This document shows positions 32,541 to 42,005 of a stretch of DNA of 49,920 nucleotides, piece by piece; within the stretch, counting starts at the first letter, position 1, and the number at the start of each line of letters is the position of its first letter. The position numbers and the translations under genes were made by a program. Source of the stretch: an uncultured Duncaniella sp. (lineage in GTDB: Bacteria > Bacteroidota > Bacteroidia > Bacteroidales > Muribaculaceae); NCBI RefSeq assembly GCF_910578445.1, contig NZ_CAJTQC010000022.1:1-49920 (forward strand), written 5' to 3'. The notes beneath the pieces were generated by a model. It made no database searches. It saw only the letters and a list, made by a program, of their open reading frames with translations, and was not told the origin of the DNA.

Positions 32541-32592
32541 TTAAGTATTAAGTGTTAAGTGTTAAGTATTAAGTACGAAGTACAAAGTACAA
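32541..32592. repeat. short degenerate tandem repeat
   Basis: Units of 7-8 bases, TTAAGTA or TTAAGTG, then drifting to GAAGTAC and AAAGTAC, repeat about seven times upstream of the channel-like gene. A replication-slippage array. Confidence 0.6.
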
Positions 32593-32665
32593 GGTGGGAC
32601 GTGAGTTATAGAAATAACGTTGGTGATGGCCGGTTGGTTGAGGTGGCGAGGGGGATAAAAACAGT

Positions 32666-32707
32666 TCACCCGCATCCGACATTGGTATCGGATGCGGGTG
32701 ATTCGTA
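32666..32707 (-). terminator. terminator of TPR lipoprotein gene
   Basis: Perfect 14-bp stem TCACCCGCATCCGA / TCGGATGCGGGTGA; on the minus strand it is followed by ACTGTTTTTA. It lies 39 bases after the gene. Confidence 0.8.
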
Positions 32708-32739
32708 CTATTGCAGGCTCTTCAGCCGATAGTCTCTAA

Positions 32740-34425
32740 TTAGAGAACTGAAGAGATGTTAAAGCGTGAGAATTCAAGGTCGTTTGCAGCCTGCTTTGCA
32801 AGGCTGTTGTCGAGCTTGATGGCCTGACGGAGGTTAGAGAGAACTGTCTGCTCGTTGTTGGTGCGAGCGCCGAGAACTGCCATGAGGTAGTAGGTAGTAG
32901 CGTCGGGGTTCTTGATTGCAGAAAGAGTGTTCTTAGCCTTGCTGTAGTCCTTGCTGAGGAGCTGAGCGAGAGCAGCGTTGTTGCTCTTGTCGTTGCCGAA
33001 AGCCTTTACAGCGGCGTTGACGTCACCCTGCTGGAGGTAGTAAACACCGAGTGCAGAACCGAGTTCGGGGAGACCGCCGGCCTTGCCGAATGCCTGGTTA
33101 GCAGCCTTGAAGTCGTTGTTGAGAAGAGCTACGAGACCCTGATTCATCTGAGCTTCAGCAGAAGAGGGGTTGAGGCTTGAAGCCTTCTTGAATGCGTTCT
33201 GAGCACCGTTGTAGTCACCCTGCTGATAGAGGACGTTACCGAGGTTGTTGAAGCCGCGGAAGTCGTTGGGGTAAACCTTTGTAGCTGCTGTGTAGATAGC
33301 CTTCTGACGGTTGAGGTCGTCGGTAAGGGTTGCAGCATAGAGGAGTTCGTCAACAGTGAGTGAAGAAGGATTGGTGTTGAAAGCCTGATCGATTTCAGCA
33401 TCGCTCTTGCCGATAACGTCGACAGAAGCTGTGAGGCGAGAGTAACGGAGACGGGGGAGGATAGTTTCGGCGAGTTCGTCGAATACGCTTGTCATGTTGC
33501 GGATTTCACGGTCGCGTACTTCGGGATCCTGATACATCTTGAGGACGCTGAGGATGAGGTCCTTGTCCTGAATGTTGCTTTCAGAAACGAGCTTCTGGAA
33601 GCCTTCCCAGTCTTCGGGAGTGAAGTTGGCGGTAAGTTCGCCGAATTCAGTGATGTTGTCTTTCTTGAGTTTCTTTTCGAGATAACCCTTGGTGTTTGTC
33701 TCACGCTTTTCAGCGAGCTTTGCGTTGAATGCGTAAGGACCGTCGGGCGAAGCGTAAGACTCGATGTTGAGTTCTTTGATTTCGCGGTTCTTGTCGGCGT
33801 TGGCAGCAGCAACGTTTTCGTTCCAAGCCTTCATTTCAGCAGAGTTGAGCTGGCTGTCGCGGAGGTTTGCAACGTTGATAAGGAAGAGAATGTCAGCCTT
33901 ATACTTTTCGTTGATGATGCGCTGGAATTTGTCGGGAGCGATTGCGGGATCTACAGAAGCTGCATCGGCGATAGCTGCAGTGGCGATAACGCCGTCAGCA
34001 ACTTTCACGCGGGGAAGGACATACTGTTTGCCTTTCTGGTCAACGGTAAATCCGAGGTAAAGCTCAGAACGCTGCATTTCGGGCTGGTAAACGTAGTTTA
34101 CGGGTATTGTCACAGTTCCGCCATTGTCATAAGAGATGACACGGTTGTTGCCACGTACTTTCTCACCTTGGAATGTCATTGAGTTGCCTGCGACTTCCTG
34201 GTTGTCAAATGTAAGGTAGGGAGTAACAGTGACAGTAGCATTCTTCACGAAAAATTTCGGGGGAATGTTGCCTGTTACGGTAGCGGGTACGTTCTGACCC
34301 ACAACTTCGAGGGGGTTAGGGTTGGTTGTGAAGTAATCAGCAGCGAACTGATTCATCTTCTTTCCGCAACCGGTCAGCATGACTGCAGAGCCGAGAAGCA
34401 CAGAAAAAGCGATTTTTTTGTCCAT
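32740..34425 (-). CDS. TPR-containing outer-membrane-type lipoprotein
   Basis: 561 aa. Lipoprotein signal MDKKIAFSVLLGSAVMLTGC. Residues about 40-170 are beta-rich. Residues about 190-260 include ELNIESYASPDGPYAFNAKL followed by AEKRETNTKGYL, an OmpA-like pattern (a strand, then R..V..YL). Residues about 350-560 are tetratricopeptide repeats (FRGFNNLGNVLYQQGDYNGA). It probably holds envelope components together. Codon choice is unusually uniform and the promoter is strong, suggesting high expression. Family function is not known to me. Confidence 0.8.
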   Translation of the reverse strand: MDKKIAFSVLLGSAVMLTGCGKKMNQFAADYFTTNPNPLEVVGQNVPATVTGNIPPKFFVKNATVTVTPYLTFDNQEVAGNSMTFQGEKVRGNNRVISYDNGGTVTIPVNYVYQPEMQRSELYLGFTVDQKGKQYVLPRVKVADGVIATAAIADAASVDPAIAPDKFQRIINEKYKADILFLINVANLRDSQLNSAEMKAWNENVAAANADKNREIKELNIESYASPDGPYAFNAKLAEKRETNTKGYLEKKLKKDNITEFGELTANFTPEDWEGFQKLVSESNIQDKDLILSVLKMYQDPEVRDREIRNMTSVFDELAETILPRLRYSRLTASVDVIGKSDAEIDQAFNTNPSSLTVDELLYAATLTDDLNRQKAIYTAATKVYPNDFRGFNNLGNVLYQQGDYNGAQNAFKKASSLNPSSAEAQMNQGLVALLNNDFKAANQAFGKAGGLPELGSALGVYYLQQGDVNAAVKAFGNDKSNNAALAQLLSKDYSKAKNTLSAIKNPDATTYYLMAVLGARTNNEQTVLSNLRQAIKLDNSLAKQAANDLEFSRFNISSVL

Positions 34426-34492
34426 AGCAAAAAATGTAGTTATAGTTGAATACGAATATACGTTGAAAATTTAAACGGACGCAATTCAGTAG

Positions 34493-34525
34493 CAAAGATA
34501 CAACCTTTATTGTAAATATACCAAA
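34493..34525 (-). promoter_or_regulatory. promoter of TPR lipoprotein gene
   Basis: On the minus strand TTTG (34525-34522), a 21-base spacer, then TATCTTTG (34500-34493). The leader to the ATG at 34425 is about 60 bases. Confidence 0.65.
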
Positions 34526-34573
34526 TTTATGAAAATAATTGTGTGAAAAATGGATGATTTCGTAAATAAGTTG

Positions 34574-34581
34574 TACTTTTG
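34574..34581 (+). promoter_or_regulatory. probable -7 box for speA
   Basis: TACTTTTG matches TAnnTTTG; no clear TTTG at -33. The leader to speA would be about 90 bases. Nothing gene-like lies between 34426 and 34677. Confidence 0.4.
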
Positions 34582-34677
34582 CTTGTTGGATAACCGCATC
34601 GCTACGGTTTCCTGTATTAAAAAACTGTTTGTTTTTATCGATTTTTCCACGAATATAATTTTAAGAGACAACAGCCG

Positions 34678-36579
34678 ATGAGAAAATGGCGAATTGAAGA
34701 CAGTGAGGAACTGTATAACATTCAAGGATGGGGACGTAAATATTTCTCCATTAACGAAAAGGGTAATGTAGCCGTGACACCCCGTGAGGGTTATGCCTCG
34801 GTGGATCTGCGTGAGGTTATGGACGAGCTTCAGGTTCGCGACATAACTTCGCCGGTGCTATTGCGTTTCCCCGACATTCTTGACAACCGTATCGAAAAGA
34901 TTTCAAACTGCTTTTCGGTCGCTTCAAAGGAGTATGACTACAAGGCTCAGAACTATATCATCTATCCCATCAAGGTGAACCAGATGCGTCCGGTGGTCGA
35001 GGAGATTGTCACTCACGGTGAAAAATTCAATATCGGTCTCGAAGCCGGGTCAAAGCCTGAACTCCATGCGGTGCTTGCCACGAATATCAAGGAAAATGCC
35101 CTTATAATCTGTAACGGATACAAGGACCAGACTTATATCGAGCTTGCGCTTCTTGCCCAGAAAATGGGTCGCCGTATATATATAGTGGTGGAAAAGCTCA
35201 ATGAACTGCGCATCATCTCGGAAGTGGCGAAGCGAATGGGCATAGAGCCGAATGTCGGTATCCGTATCAAGCTGGCCTCGTCAGGCTCGGGCAAGTGGGA
35301 GACCAGCGGTGGCGATGTGTCGAAGTTCGGACTGAATTCGTCGGAGCTTCTTGAAGCGCTTGACTATATGGAGCGCAACAAGATGAAAAATTGTCTGAAG
35401 CTCATTCACTTCCATATCGGCAGCCAGATTACCAAAATCCGCCGTATAAAGACGGCTATCCGTGAGGCGGCACAGTTCTACGTGCAGCTCACTCAGATGG
35501 GATTCGACATTGACTTCATGGATATAGGCGGCGGTCTCGGTGTCGACTATGACGGCACACGCAATTCAGCGTCGGGCAGTTCGATGAACTACAGCATTCA
35601 GGAGTATGCCAACGACGCTGTGTCGACCATCGTCGACGCATGTCTCAAAAACGGAATAAAGCAGCCCAACATCATCAACGAGAGCGGACGTTCGCTGACG
35701 GCTCATCACTCGGTGCTGGTGTTCGAGGTGCTTGAGACCACGCAGCTCCCGATATGGAAAGATTCGAAAGATATTGATGAGTCTGACCATGAGCTGGCCA
35801 AGGAGCTTTACGGAATCTGGGACAAGCTTGATCAGCAGCGCATTCTCGAAAGCTGGCACGATGCTCTCCAGATTCGTGAGGAGGCTCTTGACCTGTTCAG
35901 CCTCGGCATGCTCGACCTCCGCACCCGCGCTCAGATCGAGGAGCTTTTCTGGAGCATAGCCCGTGAGGTCGGTGACATAGCCGCCGGCATGAAGCATGCC
36001 CCCGAAGAGCTGCGCAAGGTGGCGAAGATGGTCCCCGACAAATATTTCTGTAATTTCTCGCTCTTCCAGTCGCTCACCGACTCTTGGGCGATTGATCAGG
36101 TGTTCCCGATCATCCCCTTGTCGCGCCTTGACGAGAAGCCTACCCGCACATGTACGCTTCAGGACATCACATGCGACAGCGACGGCAAGATTTCAAACTT
36201 CATATCGACCCACGGCGGTGTGGCCAATTCGCTTCCAGTCCATCCGGTGAAGGCCAATGAGCCATATTATCTCGGTGTGTTCCTCGTCGGAGCTTATCAG
36301 GAAATCCTCGGCGACATGCACAATCTGTTTGGCGACACGAATGCTGTACATATCTCCGTCTACAAGGACCGTTATGAAATCGACCGTATCATCGACGGTG
36401 AGACGGTGGCCGATGTGCTCGACTATGTGCAGTTCAATCCCAAGAAGCTTGTGCGCAATGTCGAGGCTTGGGTGACAGCCTCAATGAAGGCCGGCAAGAT
36501 TACTCCCGACGAGGGTCGTGAGTTCCTGAGCAACTACCGTTCGGGTCTTTACGGTTACACTTACATAGAAAAAGATTGA
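34678..36579 (+). CDS. speA: biosynthetic arginine decarboxylase SpeA
   Basis: 633 aa, family length. PLP-dependent fold-III decarboxylase producing agmatine for polyamine synthesis. PLP lysine in IIYPIKVNQMRPVVEEI; substrate and cofactor motifs LIHFHIGSQITKIRRIK and FMDIGGGLGVDYDGT; C-terminal FLVGAYQEILGDMHNLFGD. The stop overlaps the usable TTG start of truA, so the two are one transcript. Confidence 0.96.
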   Translation: MRKWRIEDSEELYNIQGWGRKYFSINEKGNVAVTPREGYASVDLREVMDELQVRDITSPVLLRFPDILDNRIEKISNCFSVASKEYDYKAQNYIIYPIKVNQMRPVVEEIVTHGEKFNIGLEAGSKPELHAVLATNIKENALIICNGYKDQTYIELALLAQKMGRRIYIVVEKLNELRIISEVAKRMGIEPNVGIRIKLASSGSGKWETSGGDVSKFGLNSSELLEALDYMERNKMKNCLKLIHFHIGSQITKIRRIKTAIREAAQFYVQLTQMGFDIDFMDIGGGLGVDYDGTRNSASGSSMNYSIQEYANDAVSTIVDACLKNGIKQPNIINESGRSLTAHHSVLVFEVLETTQLPIWKDSKDIDESDHELAKELYGIWDKLDQQRILESWHDALQIREEALDLFSLGMLDLRTRAQIEELFWSIAREVGDIAAGMKHAPEELRKVAKMVPDKYFCNFSLFQSLTDSWAIDQVFPIIPLSRLDEKPTRTCTLQDITCDSDGKISNFISTHGGVANSLPVHPVKANEPYYLGVFLVGAYQEILGDMHNLFGDTNAVHISVYKDRYEIDRIIDGETVADVLDYVQFNPKKLVRNVEAWVTASMKAGKITPDEGREFLSNYRSGLYGYTYIEKD

Positions 36580-36584
36580 CCGCT

Positions 36585-37325
36585 GTGGGACAGACGAGAT
36601 ATTTCATGCGTCTGGCCTACCGTGGCGCTCCGTTCCATGGCTGGCAGTGCCAGCCCGGCGAGGTGACAGTGCAGTCCGTTATCGAGGCTGCACTGTCGAC
36701 TGTTATGCGCACTGACATGAAGATTGTCGGGGCCGGACGGACTGACACCGGGGTCAACGCCCGCATGATGGTGGCACATTTTGATGTCGATTCGCCTTTG
36801 GCCGATCCGGCAAAGCTCGTCAGAAACCTGAATGCTATTGTCGGGAAGGACATTGCCATTGAAGAAATCTATGAGGTCGAGCCGGACAAGCATGCCCGTT
36901 TTGACGCCACGTCGCGCACATATCACTACTATGCCGTCACATCGAAGTCGCCTTTTTTCTATCCGTTGAGCTGGAAAGCACCTGAAGGGCTGGATTTCGA
37001 GAAGATGAACGAGGCCGCAGCAATATTGCTTGAAACTTCCGACTTCACGTCGTTTGCCAAACTTCACACCGATGCCAAGACCAATATATGCCGTGTGACC
37101 AAGGCGCGGTGGGAGAGAGTCGGGGTTGACGGATGGGTGTTTGTCATCACCGCCGACCGTTTCCTGCGCAATATGGTGAGGGCTGTGGTCGGCACGCTTG
37201 TTGAGGTTGGCCGTGGTAAGATGTCGGTCAGCCAGTTTGCCGAAGTGATTGCGAAGCGTGACCGTTGCGCCGCAGGGACTTCGATGCCCGGCCATGCGCT
37301 CTATCTGTGGGAAGTGACATATTGA
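36585..37325 (+). CDS. truA: tRNA pseudouridine(38-40) synthase TruA
   Basis: 246 aa from GTG 36585 (GQTRYFMRLAYRGAPFHGWQ); TTG 36576 is an alternative. The catalytic Asp lies in GAGRTDTGVNAR; FDATSRTYHYY and DRFLRNMVRAVVGTL are typical of the family. It modifies the anticodon arm of several tRNAs. Directly downstream of speA. Confidence 0.94.
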   Translation: MGQTRYFMRLAYRGAPFHGWQCQPGEVTVQSVIEAALSTVMRTDMKIVGAGRTDTGVNARMMVAHFDVDSPLADPAKLVRNLNAIVGKDIAIEEIYEVEPDKHARFDATSRTYHYYAVTSKSPFFYPLSWKAPEGLDFEKMNEAAAILLETSDFTSFAKLHTDAKTNICRVTKARWERVGVDGWVFVITADRFLRNMVRAVVGTLVEVGRGKMSVSQFAEVIAKRDRCAAGTSMPGHALYLWEVTY

Positions 37326-37353
37326 CAATGTTTTTTTACACGCTCTTTGTTCT

Positions 37354-38268
37354 ATGAACTACGAGGAAGTATTAGAGAAGATTGCCGGAGAGATTGAGCC
37401 TCTTCGCTCTGTAGGTCGGCAAGCCGATTATATCCCGGCGCTTGCAAAAGTCAATCCCGACCGTTTCGGAATCTGTATAACTACGGTCGACGGTCAGTTT
37501 TTCGAACGTGGAGATGTGGACGAACGTTTTTCAATTCAGAGTGTCACAAAGGTCTTTTCTCTTTCAATGGCTCTATCGCTCATGGGCGAGAAGCTTTGGG
37601 AAAGAGTCGGGAAAGAGCCTTCGGGTGCGGCTTTCAACTCTCTGATACAGCTTGAACTTGACAGGGGCATACCGCGTAATCCTTTCATCAACGCCGGGGC
37701 TATCGTGCTTGCCGACGTGCTTATGTCGGCGCTTGGCAACCCGGAGGCCGATTATATTGCTTTCGTGCGCGATATAGCGGGGGACGACACGGTGGGTTAT
37801 GACCGTGATGTGGCTGCCTCGGAGCGCGAGAAGGGCTATATCAACGCCGCCATAGCCAATATGCTTAAATATTACGATAATCTTGACAACGACATCGAGG
37901 AGGTGTTGCGCTTTTATTTCCTCCAGTGTTCGGTTGAGATGAGCTGTCGTCAGCTTTCGCGCGCTTTCCTTCCATTTGCCGACCGTAAGTCGGATTTTGC
38001 GTTCGGCAACGTCCGGCTGACATCATCGCAGGTCAAGAGAATAAATGCCGTGATGCAGACATGCGGTTTCTATAATGATGCCGGTGAATATTCCTATCTT
38101 GTCGGATTGCCGGGTAAAAGCGGTGTCGGCGGAGGCATTGGTGCTGTCTATCCCGGGCGTTATTCTGTGGCTACGTGGAGTCCGCGACTGAATGAAAAGG
38201 GTAATTCCGTCATGGGTATGAAGGCGCTCGAACTGCTCACCACCTATACGAGCGAATCAATTTTCTAA
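37354..38268 (+). CDS. glsA: glutaminase
   Basis: 304 aa, family length. Beta-lactamase-like fold; Ser and Lys of the active site in FSIQSVTKVFSLSMAL, then PFINAGAIVLADVLMSALGN and the closing LPGKSGVGGGIGAVYPG. Converts glutamine to glutamate and ammonia. Last 12 bases overlap the 3' end of the hepT gene, which runs the opposite way. Confidence 0.96.
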   Translation: MNYEEVLEKIAGEIEPLRSVGRQADYIPALAKVNPDRFGICITTVDGQFFERGDVDERFSIQSVTKVFSLSMALSLMGEKLWERVGKEPSGAAFNSLIQLELDRGIPRNPFINAGAIVLADVLMSALGNPEADYIAFVRDIAGDDTVGYDRDVAASEREKGYINAAIANMLKYYDNLDNDIEEVLRFYFLQCSVEMSCRQLSRAFLPFADRKSDFAFGNVRLTSSQVKRINAVMQTCGFYNDAGEYSYLVGLPGKSGVGGGIGAVYPGRYSVATWSPRLNEKGNSVMGMKALELLTTYTSESIF

Positions 38269-38634
38269 AGTATTTCTCAAAAAGACTATGGCTTCGCGAA
38301 GTTCCGCGAGGTCATTTTTTATGACATCACAGACGATTTCAGCATCAATATCGAAATATCCGTGTGCTATATGGTCGCGCATGCCCATCACATCCGACCA
38401 TGGGATTTCATCCCTGAGAGTCAGGAACGAGCCGGAGGTACGGCGGTCGATTTTCTTAAGACCCTCACCGATGGCAGCCAGAAGCATGCTTGATGCCGCG
38501 AGGGTTTTCATGCCCTCGGGAGAACACAGGTAGTCATCACCGCATGTTATGTCGGTGTTCCACTGCTCCAGATTGTCAATGGCATCAACTATCTGTGTCA
38601 GAATCTGGTTGACAAGGGTCTTATCGAATGACAT
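38257..38634 (-). CDS. hepT: HepT-like toxin (HEPN ribonuclease)
   Basis: 125 aa. All-helical HEPN/DUF86 protein; the catalytic Rx4HxY motif is RDHIAHGY in MGMRDHIAHGYFDIDAE. Its start overlaps the end of the mntA gene by 14 bases, the usual antitoxin-toxin order. In characterised pairs MntA adenylylates HepT at the motif's Tyr to silence it. The 3' end overlaps glsA. Confidence 0.85.
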   Translation of the reverse strand: MSFDKTLVNQILTQIVDAIDNLEQWNTDITCGDDYLCSPEGMKTLAASSMLLAAIGEGLKKIDRRTSGSFLTLRDEIPWSDVMGMRDHIAHGYFDIDAEIVCDVIKNDLAELREAIVFLRNTLEN

Positions 38635-38917
38635 AAATCGCGTCGCGGTCTATTTCAGATTTAAGATAAGGATTCAGACTCTTTCGCAATCTTACAATGT
38701 CGACAGAGTTGCCTAAAACTGATTCAAGAAAACGTTTCAGCCTTATGACAAGATACATGCGCGGTTCCATGTCGACACATATGTCAATATCACTCCCTTC
38801 TTTCTGTTCATCTCTGGCAACAGAGCCGAAAATACATAGCGACCTGACCCCGAATTCATTTTTAATTGTCGGGGAAAGCTGTTCGAGCTGTTTTATGTAT
38901 TCATGTTTAGATTTCAT
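38621..38917 (-). CDS. mntA: MntA-like nucleotidyltransferase antitoxin
   Basis: 98 aa. Minimal nucleotidyltransferase: GS-x10-DID is present as IFGSVARDEQKEGSDIDICV, and the third acidic residue is in VDIVRLRKSLNP. It pairs with hepT immediately downstream. All key residues are intact, so the module should be functional. Confidence 0.87.
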   Translation of the reverse strand: MKSKHEYIKQLEQLSPTIKNEFGVRSLCIFGSVARDEQKEGSDIDICVDMEPRMYLVIRLKRFLESVLGNSVDIVRLRKSLNPYLKSEIDRDAIYVIR

Positions 38918-38991
38918 CTTATGAGGAGTGACAGTTATGACGGCTCTAAAGATACAACAAAAAATTGTATATTAGGGTTTTATTGCCGTAA

Positions 38992-39046
38992 AATCTTAAG
39001 AAGATGTTCAACTGCTTAAAACATCTTCTTAAGATTGCATTTTTAT
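38992..39046 (-). terminator. terminator of AspT-type transporter gene
   Basis: Perfect 17-bp stem AATCTTAAGAAGATGTT / AACATCTTCTTAAGATT, followed on the plus strand by GCATTTTTA; it overlaps the end of the transporter gene. It probably works in both directions between converging transcripts. Confidence 0.7.
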
Positions 39047-40704
39047 ATGAAGAAAAGTATTATCAACTGGGCGATGATGACGCGGCAGAACATCGACATC
39101 GGATAGACGGTGGCGTAGCTTACGGTTGCGTAGTCGCCGGGGATGATGTCGTTGGCATAGTTGAGAGCCATCGGATTGGCCATGCTTCCGCAGAGCATTC
39201 CGCAGGTCAGACCGAAATCGAGGCGGAACAGTTTCATGGCCACTGCTCCCATGATGAGCACCGGGATTACGGTGATGAGGAAGCCGAGACCTATCCACAT
39301 CAGGCCTTCGGAACGCATGATGGTGTCGAGGAACTGCGCTCCCGCATCGAGACCGAGACAGGCGAGGTAGAGCGACAGGCCTATGCCACGCAGCATGAGG
39401 TTGGCACTGCGGGTGGTGTAGGTGACCAGACGGAACTGCGGACCGAAGCGTCCGATGAGTATCCCGACGATGATCGGTCCTCCTGCCAGACCGAGTTTTA
39501 TAGGAGTCGATATGCCCGGTATAGCGATGGGAATCGAGCCGAGTACCAGACCGAGCACAATACCGATGAAGATTGCCCCGAGATTGGGGTCTTTAAGCTT
39601 TATGGCCGAATTGCCGAGAGTCTGTTCGACTTTTTCGATGTCGGCGGCGCTTCCGACCACGGTGAGTGTGTCGCCAAGCTGGAGTATCAGTTCCGGGGTG
39701 GCTACGAGGTGAAGACCGCTGCGGGTGATGCGGCTGATGTTGATGTGATACTGGTTGCGGAGGCGCAACGAGCCGAGTTTCTTTCCGTTGATTGACGGAC
39801 GGCTGACTATGATGCGTCGCGAAATCAACTGATTGTCGATTGAGTTCCAGTCGATGTCTTTCTTGTTCCAGTCGCGGGCCTCCTGTTTGCCGAAAAGCAC
39901 CTTTAGTTTCGGGGAATCAGTCTGGGTGGTGATGACGAGCAGATGGTCGTCCTTGTGGAGAATTGTGCTTGAGTCGGGGATAATGACGGTGTCGTTTCTC
40001 CAGAGGCGTGAAATGACGAATTTCGTCTTTACGAGCGATGTGATGTCTCTGACGCTCATGTCGTAGATGGCCGGATTGCAGATTTTGAACTCCGCGATGA
40101 ACGTAGAGTCTGTCTCTTCGGGTTCTGACGAGAGTGGTGTCCCCGGCCTGATGAGCACCTTGCGCATGGCTATTATGGCAAGAATCACGCCGACGACGCC
40201 GAGCGGATAGGTGACGGCGCAGCTGAGGGCAGCCCCGTTGGCCGAGCGTCCGAGCTGTTCGAGTGCCTGCTGTGCCGCGCCGAGGGCAGGAGTGTTGGTG
40301 GTGGCTCCGCAGAGCAGGCCTGTCGCCTCACCGATAGGGACTCCGAGGAAGATGCTGAAGAGCACGGCCATGAGTGTTCCGATGACGATGACTCCCAGTC
40401 CGAGCAGATTGAGCTGCATGCCACCCTTGCGGAAAGAGCTGAAAAAGCCCGGGCCGACTTTCAGACCGAGTTCGTAGACGAACAGTACGAGTCCGAGATT
40501 CTCCGTGTAGTGGAGAATTGTCGGGTCGATCGACAGGCCGATGTGGCCGGCAAGGATTCCTGCGAAAAACACGAATGTCACACCGAGCGAGATACCCCAC
40601 ACCCGGATTTTGCCAAGGGCAAGCCCGACCGCGATTATTATCGAGATTATAATCACGGCCTGAAGCGCCGAATGGCTCATAAATATGTCTGAAAACCATT
40701 GCAT
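39043..40704 (-). CDS. AspT/YidE-type transporter with RCK_C domains
   Basis: 553 aa. Two membrane halves of about five or six spans (about 10-185 and 385-553), each with the YidE/YbjL duplication sequence (GLVLFVYELGLKVGPGFFSS; GLSLYLACLGLDAGAQFLDT). Two TrkA-C/RCK_C domains (about 205-375) lie between them. Aspartate:alanine antiporter family; substrate unknown. A -7 box TAATTTTG lies only 4 bases before ATG 40704, so translation may start at ATG 40680 (MSHSALQAVI) or on a leaderless message. Confidence 0.88.
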   Translation of the reverse strand: MQWFSDIFMSHSALQAVIIISIIIAVGLALGKIRVWGISLGVTFVFFAGILAGHIGLSIDPTILHYTENLGLVLFVYELGLKVGPGFFSSFRKGGMQLNLLGLGVIVIGTLMAVLFSIFLGVPIGEATGLLCGATTNTPALGAAQQALEQLGRSANGAALSCAVTYPLGVVGVILAIIAMRKVLIRPGTPLSSEPEETDSTFIAEFKICNPAIYDMSVRDITSLVKTKFVISRLWRNDTVIIPDSSTILHKDDHLLVITTQTDSPKLKVLFGKQEARDWNKKDIDWNSIDNQLISRRIIVSRPSINGKKLGSLRLRNQYHINISRITRSGLHLVATPELILQLGDTLTVVGSAADIEKVEQTLGNSAIKLKDPNLGAIFIGIVLGLVLGSIPIAIPGISTPIKLGLAGGPIIVGILIGRFGPQFRLVTYTTRSANLMLRGIGLSLYLACLGLDAGAQFLDTIMRSEGLMWIGLGFLITVIPVLIMGAVAMKLFRLDFGLTCGMLCGSMANPMALNYANDIIPGDYATVSYATVYPMSMFCRVIIAQLIILFFI

Positions 40705-40825
40705 GCTGCAAAATTAGTAAATAATGCGTAAATTTGCAGACGAGATAACTACGTAAGTGATTCTTCGGAATTGATTTTTTGAAGAATTGCTTAAATTTTT
40801 TAACCAAGTTTCAGCCGTAACACAT

Positions 40826-41942
40826 ATGATTACTCAGGAACAATTAAAAGAGACTTTTGAGCGCAAGCTGGCGCTGAGGAGGTATCTTTGACATCGACAG
40901 CAAGAAAATTCAAGTAGAGGAGGAAGAACTCCGCACTCATGTGCCCGACTTCTGGGAGCACCCGAAGGAAGCGCAGGCGCAGATGAAAAAAATCAAGGAC
41001 ATTCAGGCTTGGATCGACGGTTACGAGGAAATCGACAAGACTGTCAACGAACTCCAGCTCGCATGGGATTTTCTCAAAGAGGGTCTCGTGGAGGAAAGCG
41101 AAATCGATGCGCTCTATGCCGACGCGATTACCAAAATCGAGAATCTTGAGCTCCGCAACATGCTCCGTCGCGAGGAGGATAAGCTCGGAGTTGTGCTTAA
41201 AATCAATTCCGGTGCAGGTGGCACGGAGAGTCAGGACTGGGCTTCGATGCTCATGCGCATGTATCTGCGCTGGTGTGAGAGCCACGGCTACAAGACCTCG
41301 ATTGCCAACCTTCTCGAAGGTGATGAGGCAGGCATAAAGTCATGCACCATCAACGTCGAAGGCGATTTTGCCTACGGCTATCTCAAGAGCGAGAACGGTG
41401 TCCACCGTCTCGTCCGCGTGTCGCCCTACAATGCACAGGGCAAGCGCATGACTTCGTTTGCGTCGGTGTTTGTCACCCCGCTTGTCGACGACACCATCGA
41501 AGTCAAGGTAGACCCGGCGCTCCTTTCGTGGGACACCTTCCGTTCGGGTGGCGCAGGCGGTCAGAACGTCAACAAGGTGGAGTCGGGTGTCCGTCTCCGC
41601 TATCAGTTCACCGACCCCTACACCGGTGAGCAGGAGGAAATCCTCATCGAGAACACCGAGACGCGCGACCAGCCCAAGAACAAGGAGAACGCCATGCGTC
41701 AGCTCCGCTCGATACTCTACGACAAGGAGCTGCAACACCGCCTTCAGGAGCAGGCTAAGATTGAGGCCGGCAAGATGAAAATCGAATGGGGCTCGCAGAT
41801 TCGCAGCTACGTGTTCGACGACCGTCGTGTCAAGGATCACCGCACCAACTATCAGACTTCCGACGTCAACGGAGTCATGGACGGCGACCTCGACGCTTTC
41901 ATCAAAGCCTACCTCATGGAATTCGCCGCCACGGAGGAGTAA
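40826..41942 (+). CDS. prfB: peptide chain release factor 2, programmed +1 frameshift
   Basis: ATG 40826 gives 21 codons ending RRYL, then an in-frame TGA at 40889. After a +1 shift the second frame (from 40890) runs 350 residues to 41942, 371 aa in total. The GGQ motif for peptidyl-tRNA hydrolysis is in SGGAGGQNVNKVES. The stop-recognition tripeptide, SPF in E. coli RF2, reads SPY (VRVSPYNAQGKRM). RF2 reads UGA and UAA; low RF2 raises frameshifting and thus its own synthesis. Annotating the gene from 40941 onwards would miss the first part. Confidence 0.95.
40877..40892 (+). promoter_or_regulatory. RF2 programmed frameshift site
   Basis: Internal Shine-Dalgarno AGGAGG (40877-40882), three bases (TAT), then CTTTGAC: the slippery CTT codon, TGA stop and C that favours pausing. 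Identical in layout to the E. coli site. Confidence 0.95.
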
Positions 41943-41963
41943 AATAATTGATGTCAATAAACG

Positions 41964-42005
41964 AATAGCGCCTGATAAATCATTTATCGGACGCTATTCT
42001 TTTAT
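41964..42005 (+). terminator. terminator of prfB
   Basis: GAATAGCG..GATAAA pairs with TTTATC..CGCTATTC (two internal mismatches), followed by TTTTA. Confidence 0.75.

Noticed and set aside
32541..32592. Tandem repeat as a plasmid-type iteron or origin
   Set aside because: Units drift in sequence and length and no replication protein is nearby.
39004..39795. Long plus-strand open frame opposite the AspT-type transporter
   Set aside because: It is antisense to a well-supported gene, and its His/Glu/Asp-rich composition is that of a shadow frame in GC-rich DNA.
40889..40891. TGA in prfB as a nonsense mutation
   Set aside because: It is the programmed +1 frameshift site with internal AGGAGG and CTTTGAC.
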